Below, one piece after another: positions 32,122 to 39,604 of a stretch of 39,604 nucleotides of DNA. The stretch's first letter is position 1. The number at the start of each line of letters is the position of its first letter. Position numbers and translations under genes: made by a program. The notes beneath the pieces are model-generated. The model saw only the letters and a program-made list of their open reading frames with translations. It ran no database searches and was not told the DNA's origin. Source of the stretch: Asticcacaulis biprosthecium C19 (lineage in GTDB: Bacteria > Pseudomonadota > Alphaproteobacteria > Caulobacterales > Caulobacteraceae); contig NZ_GL883077.1 in the NCBI RefSeq assembly GCF_000204015.1, positions 884,490 through 924,093 on the forward strand, given 5' to 3'.

Positions 32122-32620
32122 TTCAGACCCTCTGCCCAAATGACAAAATGGTATAAGTTCTGCAATATTTCAAGTATAGAGCCGCGGATTTGTCCCCTTG
32201 GGTTGTAAATTCGTAGGTGGCGCTTATGCATTAAGATGGTCGTCCTAGGGGGCTTGACTGTAGCGACAATTAGGTCGTCCAAATCCGTGCGTGACCGGCC
32301 CATGTTTTCCGCAAAGGCAAACGAACCTATCGTATAAGTGACGTTACTGCGCAAACCCAGAGCTGGGACATCAATGTCCGCTCCTGGGCAAAAACCCAAA
32401 CAGAAACCTCGACGGTTTTATTTCTGCAATTGGCGCGAGAGTGCCGAATGGCCCAAAGCCGACATGACGATTGAACCATCCAAATGCCCCCAAAGAGTCT
32501 TCAACCAAAAACGGGCGACGCCTCTGATGCAGTTTTTTTTGCACGGCCCTAGCGCCAGGGAGCAACTCAGGGCAGAAATGAGTGCACGCAGACATTGAGC
32601 AGGCTCCGGAGAAACTTATT
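32122..32620. other. Divergent intergenic region of the island
   Basis: About 500 bases between the divergent synthase-like and HEPN genes. No reliable gene: short frames at 32058-32399 (minus) and 32338-32598 (plus) overlap and have no family character. The left 80 bases are AT-rich and should contain the synthase promoter. The middle holds the palindromes described at 32366-32379 and CCCAG/CTGGG at 32356-32367. An octa-T run occurs near 32531-32538. Confidence 0.4.
32366..32379. promoter_or_regulatory. GGACAT-CA-ATGTCC palindrome
   Basis: Perfect 6-bp arms with a 2-base centre, next to a second small palindrome (CCCAG-AG-CTGGG, 32356-32367). It lies between two divergent promoters, so an operator shared by the synthase-like operon and the HEPN gene is possible, but the same string resembles scattered intergenic repeats known in proteobacteria. 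Confidence 0.25.
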
Positions 32621-33448
32621 ATGCCCAATAAGAGTATGCCTAAAAAGGCGCCCAGGAATAATGCCCTTTTTGCAGCGCAAAGGTATGTGCCGTTGCGAAA
32701 GCTGAATGATATTTTCATCGAAAGCCAGCTTGCTGTCCAAGGGCTTAAGACAATTCGGGCAGACTTCGCGGCGCGCCAAGCTAAGAAGCAGACGCGCTAC
32801 AGGCTTCTGGCGCCTAGCATTAAAGCCGAGCCGGTAGGACTTTCACGTAATATAAGTACGATCATAGAACTTGTTGATGCGCGCATCTCTTCCAAGGAGT
32901 ACGTTCAATCCCTTGTATTTTCGATCGCTTTAATTGAAGACTACATATCGACATGCCTTACACTTATAATAAGAGCGTATCCGCAAAAATTGCTTACATC
33001 TGCAAAGGGAAAGCAGGCGGCCGAAGACGAAATTAAGACTATTATGTTAAAGGATGTAATAGAAGCGAAATCAATTGGAGATTTAATTTCTGACAAGGCT
33101 GAGAAGCGCGTTCGTGATGCGCTCTACGCCACCCCGACTCAATTAAAGGGTTATATGGCCTCTATATTTGGTTTCGCCATCAAAGACGACATTTGGGGCA
33201 AATACGTCGAGCTGAAGGCTACAAGAGATATTTATGTTCATGGCGACGGCAGGGCGAACGACATTTACGTTGGAAAAGCTGGCGCGCTAGCGCGCGCAAA
33301 AAGGGGCGATATGCTGCCAATCGACAGCGCCTATTTCAATGACTCAATCGTCTGCTTAAAGAATGTGCTCACAGACGTGTATCGCGGCCTTAAATCTAAA
33401 TACGGAGATAGCGCGGAGGTCCACAAAATATTGAAAACAACGCCTTAA
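32621..33448 (+). CDS. HEPN-type protein with RX4H motif
   Basis: 275-aa, largely helical protein. ATRDIYVHGDGR contains R202-x4-H207, the catalytic motif of HEPN-fold ribonucleases found in abortive-infection and toxin systems, followed by a long helix (FNDSIVCLKNVLTDVYRGL) as in the fold. The N-terminal 50 residues are basic and probably flexible. I take ATG at 32621, behind CGGAGAAA; GTG at 32582 is an alternative. Codon use is AT-richer than in the core genes. It is divergent from the synthase-like operon and shares its intergenic region. Whether it acts with that pair or alone is unknown. Confidence 0.6.
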   Translation: MPNKSMPKKAPRNNALFAAQRYVPLRKLNDIFIESQLAVQGLKTIRADFAARQAKKQTRYRLLAPSIKAEPVGLSRNISTIIELVDARISSKEYVQSLVFSIALIEDYISTCLTLIIRAYPQKLLTSAKGKQAAEDEIKTIMLKDVIEAKSIGDLISDKAEKRVRDALYATPTQLKGYMASIFGFAIKDDIWGKYVELKATRDIYVHGDGRANDIYVGKAGALARAKRGDMLPIDSAYFNDSIVCLKNVLTDVYRGLKSKYGDSAEVHKILKTTP

Positions 33449-33633
33449 TCTACATGACTGGGCATTATGGGGCCGCTCGCTCAAAAAGGTCATCAGGTCA
33501 GCAATGGGATCATTGCGACGGGTAGCCAACTTCCGCTTTAGAGCAATCGCCGAGGCGCGGGTAATATGTCCGGTTCTGGCGCAAAACGGTAGCCCAACGT
33601 GGAGGCAAGTCCCTGACTCAGCAGCTTCTGTCC

Positions 33634-34269
33634 CTACACCTCACCCCACATGCGCAGCAGATTGCCGATCGTCTTGCGCAGCATCAGCACGTGGTCGCGG
33701 TCGGTCGCCGACAGCAGCATCCTTTGCAGGTCGAACAGCACGTCGCGTTCGTCCTCATGTTTGGTCAGGCTCTGGATCCAGCCGATACAGGCCAGGCGTT
33801 CACCGCGCGTGACGGGCGCTACCTGATGAAGTTGACCGGTCTTGTGGATGACCATATCGCCGGCCTCCAGGCGGATATCGCGCGTGCCGTCATTGGCTTC
33901 CAGGGTCAGGGCGCCACCGTCGTAATCGACCTTCGACGTAAGGAACAGCGTAAACGCCAGGTCGGTCCGCATCGGATTGCCGTTGTCGTCCTTCATCAGC
34001 GGATCGACCGGATGCAGGCCGAAACGTTCGCCGACGGCATGTTTCGTCAAGACGAAGGTCGAAAACCGCGCCGGCTGGGCATAGGCCTGGACCAGAGGGT
34101 GACGGGTGACGATCGACTTGACCCAGCCCATCACGGCGCGGGCCTTGGAGTCGTTGTGCTGCGGTTCACCGGGCTTGCCACGGCGCACGGCGGCCGCGGG
34201 TAGAGCCTTCAGCCGGGTCGAGACCTCGGCCAGCTCGTCCTTGTCGAGGGCGGATTGAATGAACAGCAT
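33634..34269 (-). CDS. PKHD-type Fe(II)/2-oxoglutarate hydroxylase
   Basis: 211-aa dioxygenase of the PiuC/YbiX group, which uses Fe(II) and 2-oxoglutarate to hydroxylate an unknown substrate, often in iron-regulated loci. MRTDLAFTLFLTS, DYDGGALTLE, AGDMVIHKTGQLHQVAPVTRGERLA and WIQSLTKHEDERDVLFDL are all family-typical, with the distal His in LHQVAP and the 2-oxoglutarate Arg in TRGER. The proximal metal motif reads H-P-V-D rather than the usual H-x-D. The start at 34269 has no strong ribosome-binding site. The gene marks the return to high-GC core sequence to the right of the island. Confidence 0.8.
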   Translation of the reverse strand: MLFIQSALDKDELAEVSTRLKALPAAAVRRGKPGEPQHNDSKARAVMGWVKSIVTRHPLVQAYAQPARFSTFVLTKHAVGERFGLHPVDPLMKDDNGNPMRTDLAFTLFLTSKVDYDGGALTLEANDGTRDIRLEAGDMVIHKTGQLHQVAPVTRGERLACIGWIQSLTKHEDERDVLFDLQRMLLSATDRDHVLMLRKTIGNLLRMWGEV

Positions 34270-34293
34270 GGGGACTCGCAGGCCAAATCACAA

Positions 34294-34314
34294 CGGAGGC
34301 GGACCTTGCCTCCG
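34294..34314. terminator. Hairpin between phosphatidyltransferase and hydroxylase
   Basis: CGGAGGC and GCCTCCG form a perfect 7-bp stem around a 7-base loop, 22 bases after the phosphatidyltransferase stop on the minus strand. It may reduce read-through into the hydroxylase gene. There is no clear U-run. Confidence 0.35.
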
Positions 34315-34335
34315 GGCGGCGGGTTTGTAAACCGC

Positions 34336-34908
34336 TCAGCCCCGCCGTAATGCCAGCGCCGCTTTCAAGCTCTTCACATCCACTTGCCAGGCCGGCACGA
34401 TCAGCATGATGGCCATGGCTTCCAGTTGCGACACCACACCGACGCCAAGAGTCAGCCAGAACAGCCAGCCGGTGGCGCCGGTCAGAAAGATCTGCGACGC
34501 CAGGGCCCACAGGAACAGGCAGAAGATCTTCGACAGCAGGTGGTGGGTCGAGGCTTCGCGGCTGAAACGGACGTAGCTGATCAGGTGTGTCGTCGCTTCC
34601 ATAACGCCGAGCACCGCCAGCATGAGCCAGGTCACCTGCCAGATGGCTGGGTGCAGCAGGTGCAGGCTGATAGCGACCGACAGCCAGAAAACGACGTCGC
34701 AGCGGCTGTCCCACAGGCGCAGGTCGTTCGTCACGATGTTCAGACGGCGGGCGATCACACCGTCGAAGATGTCGGACAGCACGCCCAGGCCCAGCAGGAT
34801 CGTACAGACCAGGGCAGCCAGCGGCGGCTGAAACCAGGCCACGGCCAGAATCACCGGTCCGGCGGCCAGCCGGAACAGGATCAGGGCGAACGGGAGATGA
34901 TGGATCAC
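34336..34908 (-). CDS. CDP-alcohol phosphatidyltransferase family protein
   Basis: 190-aa integral membrane protein with about six hydrophobic segments. The CDP-alcohol phosphotransferase signature is D-x2-DG-x2-AR-x8-G-x3-D-x3-D; here it reads SDIFDGVIAR...LWDSRCD, with all aspartates in place but Leu at the usual Gly. Such enzymes join CDP-diacylglycerol to an alcohol acceptor to make phospholipids; the acceptor cannot be predicted. It begins 10 bases after the tlpA stop, so the two are likely co-transcribed. Confidence 0.8.
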   Translation of the reverse strand: MIHHLPFALILFRLAAGPVILAVAWFQPPLAALVCTILLGLGVLSDIFDGVIARRLNIVTNDLRLWDSRCDVVFWLSVAISLHLLHPAIWQVTWLMLAVLGVMEATTHLISYVRFSREASTHHLLSKIFCLFLWALASQIFLTGATGWLFWLTLGVGVVSQLEAMAIMLIVPAWQVDVKSLKAALALRRG

Positions 34909-34918
34909 CTTGCGCGGA

Positions 34919-35677
34919 CTACTCGGTCAGCAGCTTGTCCAGCAAAGCCTTGACCTCGGGCGTGTCCCACGAGGCTTCACCGTCCAGGCGGGCGACGATA
35001 TCGCCGTTCTTGTTCAGGATCAGGGTCGAGGGCAGGCCGGCCACGTCCAGTTTCGACGTTTTGGCAACCAGGTCGGGATCGACATAGACCTCCAGCGGTT
35101 GCTGGACGTCGATGAAGGATTTCACGTCGGCGAACTTGTCTTCGGTGTCGCCGCTCAAAGCCACGACGGCGACGCCCTTGCCGGCATAGTGTTTCTGCAG
35201 ATTGGCCAGGGTCGGCATCTCATAGCGGCAAGGCGCGCACCACGTCGCCCACAGGTTCAGCACCACGACCTGACCCTTGAAATCCGCCAGGCGCAGCGGC
35301 TTTTTGTCGCGGTCGATGAAGGCCAGGTTGTCGATCTTCCGCGGCGTCGCGAAGGTGATCATATGGGAGATTGAACCCTTGACATAGGGGGCCAGCGGAC
35401 CCTCGGCCTCGGCCTTGACCGCGCCTTCGATGCCCTTGGCCTGACCGCTGAAAAGTTGCGGAAGCAATTTCCAACCGGCAAAGCCCAGCACACCGACAGC
35501 CGCGATGCTGGCGACGATAATGGCAATCGTCAGGCCATTAAGACCACGCTTTTTCTTCGCTTTTCCGGTGTCGCGCCACTTGGGTTCGGCACTGTCCTCG
35601 GCTATAGGCTGCGCAGGCTGATCGGGTCGCGGCGCGGGCGCCGCCTTCAGGTCGTCACTGTCCAAAGGGTTATCCAT
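34919..35677 (-). CDS. tlpA: TlpA-like thiol-disulfide reductase
   Basis: 252-aa membrane-anchored thioredoxin-fold protein. A cytoplasmic N-terminal tail ends in KKKR, a transmembrane helix spans about residues 48-67 ([20 protein letters not shown]), and the periplasmic domain has the redox site WCAPC (C147, C150) with the cis-proline in AGLPSTLIL. TlpA proteins reduce periplasmic disulfides, typically for cytochrome oxidase copper-site assembly. Its ATG (35677-35675) shares two bases with the argH ATG on the opposite strand, within CATG; the same divergent pairing is common in Caulobacterales as far as I recall. Confidence 0.88.
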   Translation of the reverse strand: MDNPLDSDDLKAAPAPRPDQPAQPIAEDSAEPKWRDTGKAKKKRGLNGLTIAIIVASIAAVGVLGFAGWKLLPQLFSGQAKGIEGAVKAEAEGPLAPYVKGSISHMITFATPRKIDNLAFIDRDKKPLRLADFKGQVVVLNLWATWCAPCRYEMPTLANLQKHYAGKGVAVVALSGDTEDKFADVKSFIDVQQPLEVYVDPDLVAKTSKLDVAGLPSTLILNKNGDIVARLDGEASWDTPEVKALLDKLLTE

Positions 35678-37106
35678 GAGCGATCATACCGACGAAACGT
35701 CCCCCCAACCCCAACAGGGTCAAAAGATGTGGGGCGGACGTTTCAGTGCCCGACCCGATGAAATTATGCAAGCCATCAATGTTTCCATCGATGTCGACAA
35801 ACGCCTGTGGCAGCAGGATCTGCGCGGATCGCGCGCCCACGCTGCCATGTTGGCGAAACAAGGTATCATAAGTTTTAACGATGCCAAAACCATCGACGAC
35901 GGTCTGGCGAAGATTGAAGACGAGATTCAATCGGGCGTGTTTCCTTTCCGCCACGAATTCGAAGACATTCATATGAATGTCGAGGCGCGCCTGCGTGAGC
36001 TGATCGGCCCCGTCGCCGGGCGTCTGCACACCGCCCGGTCGCGCAACGACCAGGTGGCGACCGATTTTCGCCTGTGGGTCCGCGACCAGGTCGACCTGAC
36101 CCTGCAGCAACTGCTGGCCCTGCAAGAGGCCCTGCTTCAGCGCGCCGAACAGTATGCCGACTCCCTGATGCCCGGCTTTACCCACCTCCAGCCGGCCCAG
36201 CCGGTGACGTTCGGTCACCACCTGATGGCCTATGTCGAGATGTTCGGCCGCGACCATTCGCGCTTTGCCGATGCCCGCACGCGGATGAACGAAAACCCCC
36301 TGGGTTCGGCCGCCCTGGCCGGTTCGCCGTTTCCGATCGACCGTTTTGCCACCAGCGAAGCCCTGGGCTTCGACCGCCCCATGGCCAATTCGCTGGACGG
36401 GGTATCAGCGCGCGACTTTGCCCTGGAGTCGCTCAGCCATGCCGCCATCTGCGCCGGGCACCTGTCGCGCCTGGCCGAGGAAATTGTCATCTGGACGACG
36501 CCGATGTTCGGTTTTGTCCGCCTGTCGGACGCCTTTTCGACCGGCTCGTCGATCATGCCGCAAAAGCGCAATCCCGACGCAGCCGAACTGGTGCGTGCCA
36601 AGACCGGCCGCATCAACGGATCCCTGATGGCCCTGACCACTGTGATGAAGGGCCTGCCGCTGGCCTATTCCAAGGACATGCAGGAAGACAAGCCGCCGGT
36701 GTTCGAAGCCTTCGACGCCCTCGACCTGGCGCTGCGGGCCATGACCGGAATGATCCTGGATCTTGAGGCCGACACTGCGAAAATGCGCGCGGCCGCCGGC
36801 GCGGGCTTCTCGACGGCCACCGACCTCGCCGACTGGCTGGTCCGTAATCTGAACATCCCGTTCCGCGATGCTCACCATATTACCGGCGCCGCGGTGCGCA
36901 TCGCCGAAACCAAGGGTGTGGATTTGGCGCAACTAGACCTCGCTGATCTGCAAAATCTGGAAGCCAGGATCACGGAGGATGTGTATAAGGTCTTAACACC
37001 CGAAGCCTCCGCCGCTTCCCGCCAGTCATATGGCGGTACGGCGCCGGACCAGGTTCGCCAGCAAATTCAACGACACACCTTACGCTTAAAGGAACGCCGC
37101 CTATGA
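35676..37106 (+). CDS. argH: Argininosuccinate lyase ArgH
   Basis: 476-aa enzyme splitting argininosuccinate to arginine and fumarate, the last step of arginine synthesis. The N-terminal KMWGGRFS, the [13 protein letters not shown] motif, and the superfamily signature [12 protein letters not shown] (starting at G290) with the catalytic serine loop are present. AAAGGG at 35663-35668 serves ATG 35676, giving a 15-residue N-terminal extension before the conserved core. The next gene's ATG overlaps its TGA (ATGA), so argH, the lipoprotein and lysA form an operon. Confidence 0.95.
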   Translation: MSDHTDETSPQPQQGQKMWGGRFSARPDEIMQAINVSIDVDKRLWQQDLRGSRAHAAMLAKQGIISFNDAKTIDDGLAKIEDEIQSGVFPFRHEFEDIHMNVEARLRELIGPVAGRLHTARSRNDQVATDFRLWVRDQVDLTLQQLLALQEALLQRAEQYADSLMPGFTHLQPAQPVTFGHHLMAYVEMFGRDHSRFADARTRMNENPLGSAALAGSPFPIDRFATSEALGFDRPMANSLDGVSARDFALESLSHAAICAGHLSRLAEEIVIWTTPMFGFVRLSDAFSTGSSIMPQKRNPDAAELVRAKTGRINGSLMALTTVMKGLPLAYSKDMQEDKPPVFEAFDALDLALRAMTGMILDLEADTAKMRAAAGAGFSTATDLADWLVRNLNIPFRDAHHITGAAVRIAETKGVDLAQLDLADLQNLEARITEDVYKVLTPEASAASRQSYGGTAPDQVRQQIQRHTLRLKERRL

Positions 37107-37456
37107 TGACCGTCAACAAGACCCGCTTCGTCACCTCGGCCGCCCTCACCGGCATGGCCCTGCTGGGCGGAGCGCTGCTGCTGTCGGCCTGCGGCAAGCT
37201 GGGCACCCTGGAACAGGCGCCGCCCATGGTCGGCGACGAAGCCAAGGCGTCGTGGTCGGCCTCGAAAAACGCCGGCGGCGGCTCGACCGCCACCCTGGAA
37301 GACACCACGGCCTCCAACGAATCCGAGCGCGCCATTCCTCAGGCCGACGACGACAACAAGATGGAAGACCCGTACCGCGCCAACAAGAAGGTGCAGGACG
37401 CGCCGCTGGAAGGCTTCGGCAACGCCACCATCTTTAACAACAACACCCCGAAATAA
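37103..37456 (+). CDS. lptM: LptM-like small lipoprotein
   Basis: 117-aa lipoprotein with signal peptide ending GALLLSAC (C30 acylated). The mature start [12 protein letters not shown] matches the CGxxGxLxxPP pattern of YifL/LptM, which in E. coli helps LptD mature in the outer membrane and whose gene lies by dapF and lysA-region genes. The rest is a hydrophilic, disordered tail ending [22 protein letters not shown] at 37103 overlaps the argH stop; a second ATG is at 37106. The assignment rests on the short motif and the position between argH and lysA. Confidence 0.65.
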   Translation: MMTVNKTRFVTSAALTGMALLGGALLLSACGKLGTLEQAPPMVGDEAKASWSASKNAGGGSTATLEDTTASNESERAIPQADDDNKMEDPYRANKKVQDAPLEGFGNATIFNNNTPK

Positions 37457-37464
37457 GGTCTGGC

Positions 37465-38841
37465 GTGAACCACTTCGACTATCTGGATGGCGAGCTGCAC
37501 TGCGAAGGCGTGTCTCTTACGGACATCGCCCGTGACGTCGGCACCCCCGTCTACGTCTATTCCTCGGCCACTCTGGAACGGCACTATAACGTCTTTGCCG
37601 GAGCGCTGAACGCCTCACCGGCGCTGCGTTCGCCCAAGGGCGAGGCGCCGCTGGTCGCCTATGCCATGAAGGCCAATTCCAACCTGGCCGTCCTGCGCAC
37701 CCTGGCGCTTCAGGGCTGTGGCGCCGATACGGTCAGCGAGGGGGAGATCCGCAAGGCGATGACGGCTGGCGTTCCGGCCGAAAAGATCGTCTTTTCCGGG
37801 GTCGGCAAGACCGATGCCGAAATGGCCTTTGCTCTCAAGGCCGGCATCTACCAACTGAACGTCGAATCGCGTCCCGAGCTGGACCGCCTGGCCCGTGTGG
37901 CAGCGTCTCTGAACATGATCGCCCCGTTTGTCATCCGCATCAATCCGGGTGTCGGCAGCGGCGGCCATGCCAAGATCACGACCGGCGGGGCGCGCGACAA
38001 GTTCGGCATCTCGGCCGAAGAGGCCCTTAAGCTCTATGCCGACGCTGCTGCGCACCGCAACCTGGCGCCCGTCGGCATTGCCTGCCACATCGGCTCGCAG
38101 ATCACCGACCTGACGCCGTTGCAGGCCGCTTTCTCGCGCATGAAGGGCTGGGTCGAAGCCCTGCGCGCCGAAGGCCTAAGCGTTGAGCGTCTGGATCTGG
38201 GCGGCGGCCTGGGCGTGCCCTATTTCAACCAGCCGGCCCCGCCGCATCCGGTCGACTTCGCCGAGATGGCGGCTCTGACCGTCGGGCACCTCGGCTTGCG
38301 CTATACTTTCGAACCTGGCCGGGTGATCGCCGCCAATGCCGGCGTCCTGGTGTCGCGCGTCGTCCACGTCCATGAACGGATCGACAGTGGTCAAAAGTTC
38401 CTGGTGCTGGACGCGGCGATGAACGACCTGATCCGGCCGGCGCTGTACGACGCCTATCACGACATCCGCCCCGTAGCGGCACCGACCAACGACGACAGCG
38501 ATATCTACGATGTTGTCGGTCCGGTGTGCGAGACCGGTGACACCTTCACCCGTAACCGCGAACTGCCGCGGCTGCGCGCCGGGGAATTGGTCGCCTTCAT
38601 GTCGGCCGGCGCCTACGGCGCGGTCATGGGAAGCGAATATAATTCGCGTCCGCTCGCCCCTGAGGTGTTGGTGCGTGACGGTGGCTTCGCCGTCGTGCGT
38701 CCTCGCCCCAGCTATGACGAGATGATGGCGCGCGAACCCTTGCCCCAGTGGCTGGAAATGGGGCTGGAAATGGGGCTGGATTTGGGGCCGGAATTGGGGC
38801 TGGAACCGCAAGGTACCCGGCCGCGGGCGGCTTCGGCGTGA
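37465..38841 (+). CDS. lysA: Diaminopimelate decarboxylase LysA
   Basis: 458-aa PLP enzyme making lysine from meso-diaminopimelate. YAMKANSN holds the PLP lysine K69; HIGSQ, GGGLGVPY, EPGR, and GPVCETGD with GAYGAVMGSEYNSRP complete the fold-type III site. The start is GTG at 37465, after AAGG. The last 30 residues (LEMGLEMGLDLGPELGLEP...) are not part of the family and are encoded by 12-bp tandem repeats, extending the enzyme beyond its usual end near PLPQWL. It overlaps no neighbour; the DUF4175 gene starts 29 bases later. Confidence 0.93.
   Translation: MNHFDYLDGELHCEGVSLTDIARDVGTPVYVYSSATLERHYNVFAGALNASPALRSPKGEAPLVAYAMKANSNLAVLRTLALQGCGADTVSEGEIRKAMTAGVPAEKIVFSGVGKTDAEMAFALKAGIYQLNVESRPELDRLARVAASLNMIAPFVIRINPGVGSGGHAKITTGGARDKFGISAEEALKLYADAAAHRNLAPVGIACHIGSQITDLTPLQAAFSRMKGWVEALRAEGLSVERLDLGGGLGVPYFNQPAPPHPVDFAEMAALTVGHLGLRYTFEPGRVIAANAGVLVSRVVHVHERIDSGQKFLVLDAAMNDLIRPALYDAYHDIRPVAAPTNDDSDIYDVVGPVCETGDTFTRNRELPRLRAGELVAFMSAGAYGAVMGSEYNSRPLAPEVLVRDGGFAVVRPRPSYDEMMAREPLPQWLEMGLEMGLDLGPELGLEPQGTRPRAASA
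38751..38808 (+). repeat. 12-bp tandem repeat at the lysA 3' end
   Basis: GCTGGAAATGGG occurs twice exactly (38751-38762, 38763-38774), then two diverged units GCTGGATTTGGG and GCCGGAATTGGG, then a partial unit GCTGGAACCG. In frame it encodes repeating Leu-Glu-Met-Gly-type tetrapeptides. Unit length is a multiple of three, so copy number changes would not shift the frame. Confidence 0.85.
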
Positions 38842-38870
38842 ACACGAGAACAGGGAACCTTGGGGGAGCT

Positions 38871-39413
38871 ATGTCTGGCAGAAAGCCTTCCGCCTTATCG
38901 CCTTTGAACCGCGCCCTGTTCTGGACGCAGGTGGTGATGGTGTGGGAGCGTATCCTGCCAGCGTTGTTTCCCTATGTCCTGCTGGTGGCCCTGGTCGCGG
39001 TGGCGGCGCAGTGGGGCGCGTTCGTCAACATGCCCAGCTGGATCCATGCCGGGGTTCTGTCACTGGGGCTGCTGGTGGCGATTTTCGCCTCGATCCGGGC
39101 GGCGTTCCGCTTCCGCCTGCCCAGCTTTACCGAATACAATACCCGTCTGGCCGTGGATAACGGCCTGAAGCCCGAGCGTCTGCTGGCCATGCGTCATCAG
39201 GTCGACCAGCCGCCATTGAAGGTGGGCAAGGCCAAGGCGGGGATTGCCGAGTCCGATCCTTATGCCCTGCGGTTCGTGGCCCTGATTGCCGCTGTGCTGG
39301 GCTTTCTGGTGCTGGGGCCGGTATCTTTGCGCCAGGTGCAGCACGGTTTCATGCCGTTTGCTCAGCTAGACGCCAAGGCGGATATGCAACTGGCGCAGCG
39401 GTCGCAGCCCTGA
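38871..39413 (+). CDS. Short DUF4175 (TIGR02302-type) membrane protein
   Basis: 180-aa protein with N-terminal transmembrane helices (ILPALFPYVLLVALVAVAAQ, AGVLSLGLLVAIFASIRAAF, FVALIAAVLGFLVLG) and the ESDPYALRFVAL segment that resemble the start of DUF4175 proteins, usually over 800 aa and found after lysA in related genomes. Here the frame stops at 39413 after MQLAQRSQP, so only the N-terminal membrane part is present; truncation or a degenerate copy is likely. ATG at 38871 follows GGGGGAG. What replaces the missing part lies beyond or in repeat sequence. Confidence 0.6.
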   Translation: MSGRKPSALSPLNRALFWTQVVMVWERILPALFPYVLLVALVAVAAQWGAFVNMPSWIHAGVLSLGLLVAIFASIRAAFRFRLPSFTEYNTRLAVDNGLKPERLLAMRHQVDQPPLKVGKAKAGIAESDPYALRFVALIAAVLGFLVLGPVSLRQVQHGFMPFAQLDAKADMQLAQRSQP

Positions 39414-39447
39414 TTGCGCCTCGGCGCCTGGCCGGTGCAAAGAATTT

Positions 39448-39507
39448 CACCACGGAAACCACGGAATCGCCGACTTCGCCGGCGAACACGAAAAACACTG
39501 AATTCCG
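39448..39507. repeat. Degenerate ACGGA-type repeat after DUF4175
   Basis: CACCACGGAAACCACGG, a small TTCGCCGGCGAA palindrome, then GAACACGAAAAACACTGAATTCC. The units resemble those of the 30-bp inverted repeat at 12194-12267. The rest of 39414-39604 shows no gene. Confidence 0.45.
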
Positions 39508-39604
39508 GTCGATCCGTTAGATGTGGCGGGAGTTTTATACTAACGGCGCTAGCCGTTGACCGCTAAGAAGACCCCTCCGTCTCGAGCCTCGCTGGCAGGC
39601 GGCG

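Noticed and set aside
33449-33633. Possible transposase remnant right of the HEPN gene
   Set aside because: Translations on both strands gave no recognisable transposase or integrase fragment.
38748-38870. Gly/Ala/Asn-rich N-terminal extension of the DUF4175 protein
   Set aside because: It is the 12-bp lysA repeat read in another frame; ATG 38871 has a strong ribosome-binding site.

Overview
The window looks like a chromosomal segment of a Caulobacterales alphaproteobacterium (Caulobacter or Asticcacaulis type). Evidence: GC-rich coding sequence, a gene for the stalked-bacterial polarity factor PodJ, alphaproteobacterial families (DUF2125, HIG1 twin-membrane protein, DUF4175), and the order tlpA / argH / LptM-like lipoprotein / lysA. 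This is inferred from gene content only.

Layout. 1-724: two small minus-strand genes of unknown function, one broken by an in-frame stop. 879-3084: argD-argF (arginine synthesis). 3241-7011: a small membrane protein and divergent podJ. 7157-11237: a DinG/XPD-like Fe-S helicase and a DUF2125 membrane-anchored protein. 11396-14650: chorismate mutase, a HisC-type aminotransferase and a Rieske oxygenase. 14821-17378: a TetR regulator with a palindrome at its start, a HIG1 protein, a cob(I)alamin adenosyltransferase, a lipoprotein and a small membrane protein. 17592-21962: etfB-etfA (electron transfer flavoprotein), 3-hydroxybutyryl-CoA dehydrogenase and two membrane proteins.

22054-28520 is a tightly packed ten-gene cluster of mostly unknown proteins: a Q-tailed membrane peptide, a membrane-anchored papain-like cysteine peptidase, a zinc-ribbon/SHOCT membrane protein, two related two-helix membrane proteins, a multi-zinc-ribbon M48-like protein whose HEXXH reads REMGH, three acidic proteins (one ending in a calcium-loop motif) and a proline/glutamine-rich lipoprotein. 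I cannot assign it to a described system; it is the best candidate here for something new.

28521-33633 is a lower-GC accessory island: a HigB-like toxin with an XRE-ImmA/IrrE antitoxin that carries a one-base frameshift near its start, a convergent operon of a thymidylate-synthase-like enzyme with Asp at the pyrimidine-selecting position plus an alpha-glutamyl/putrescinyl-thymine pyrophosphorylase clade 3 protein (a predicted DNA base-modification pair), and a divergent HEPN-type protein with an RX4H motif. This looks like a defence or selfish-DNA island.

33634-39413 returns to core genes: PKHD-type hydroxylase, CDP-alcohol phosphatidyltransferase, tlpA, and divergently argH, an LptM-like lipoprotein, lysA with a repeat-bearing C-terminal tail, and a short DUF4175 protein.

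Several families of dispersed palindromic repeats sit in the gaps between genes: two copies of a CCTCATG/CCAAAAAGTG element, three elements built around a GTA..TAC hairpin, two CCTCCCC/GGGGAGG hairpins, and ACGGAT-type repeats including a perfect 30-bp inverted repeat. No rRNA, tRNA, CRISPR array or complete insertion sequence was seen.
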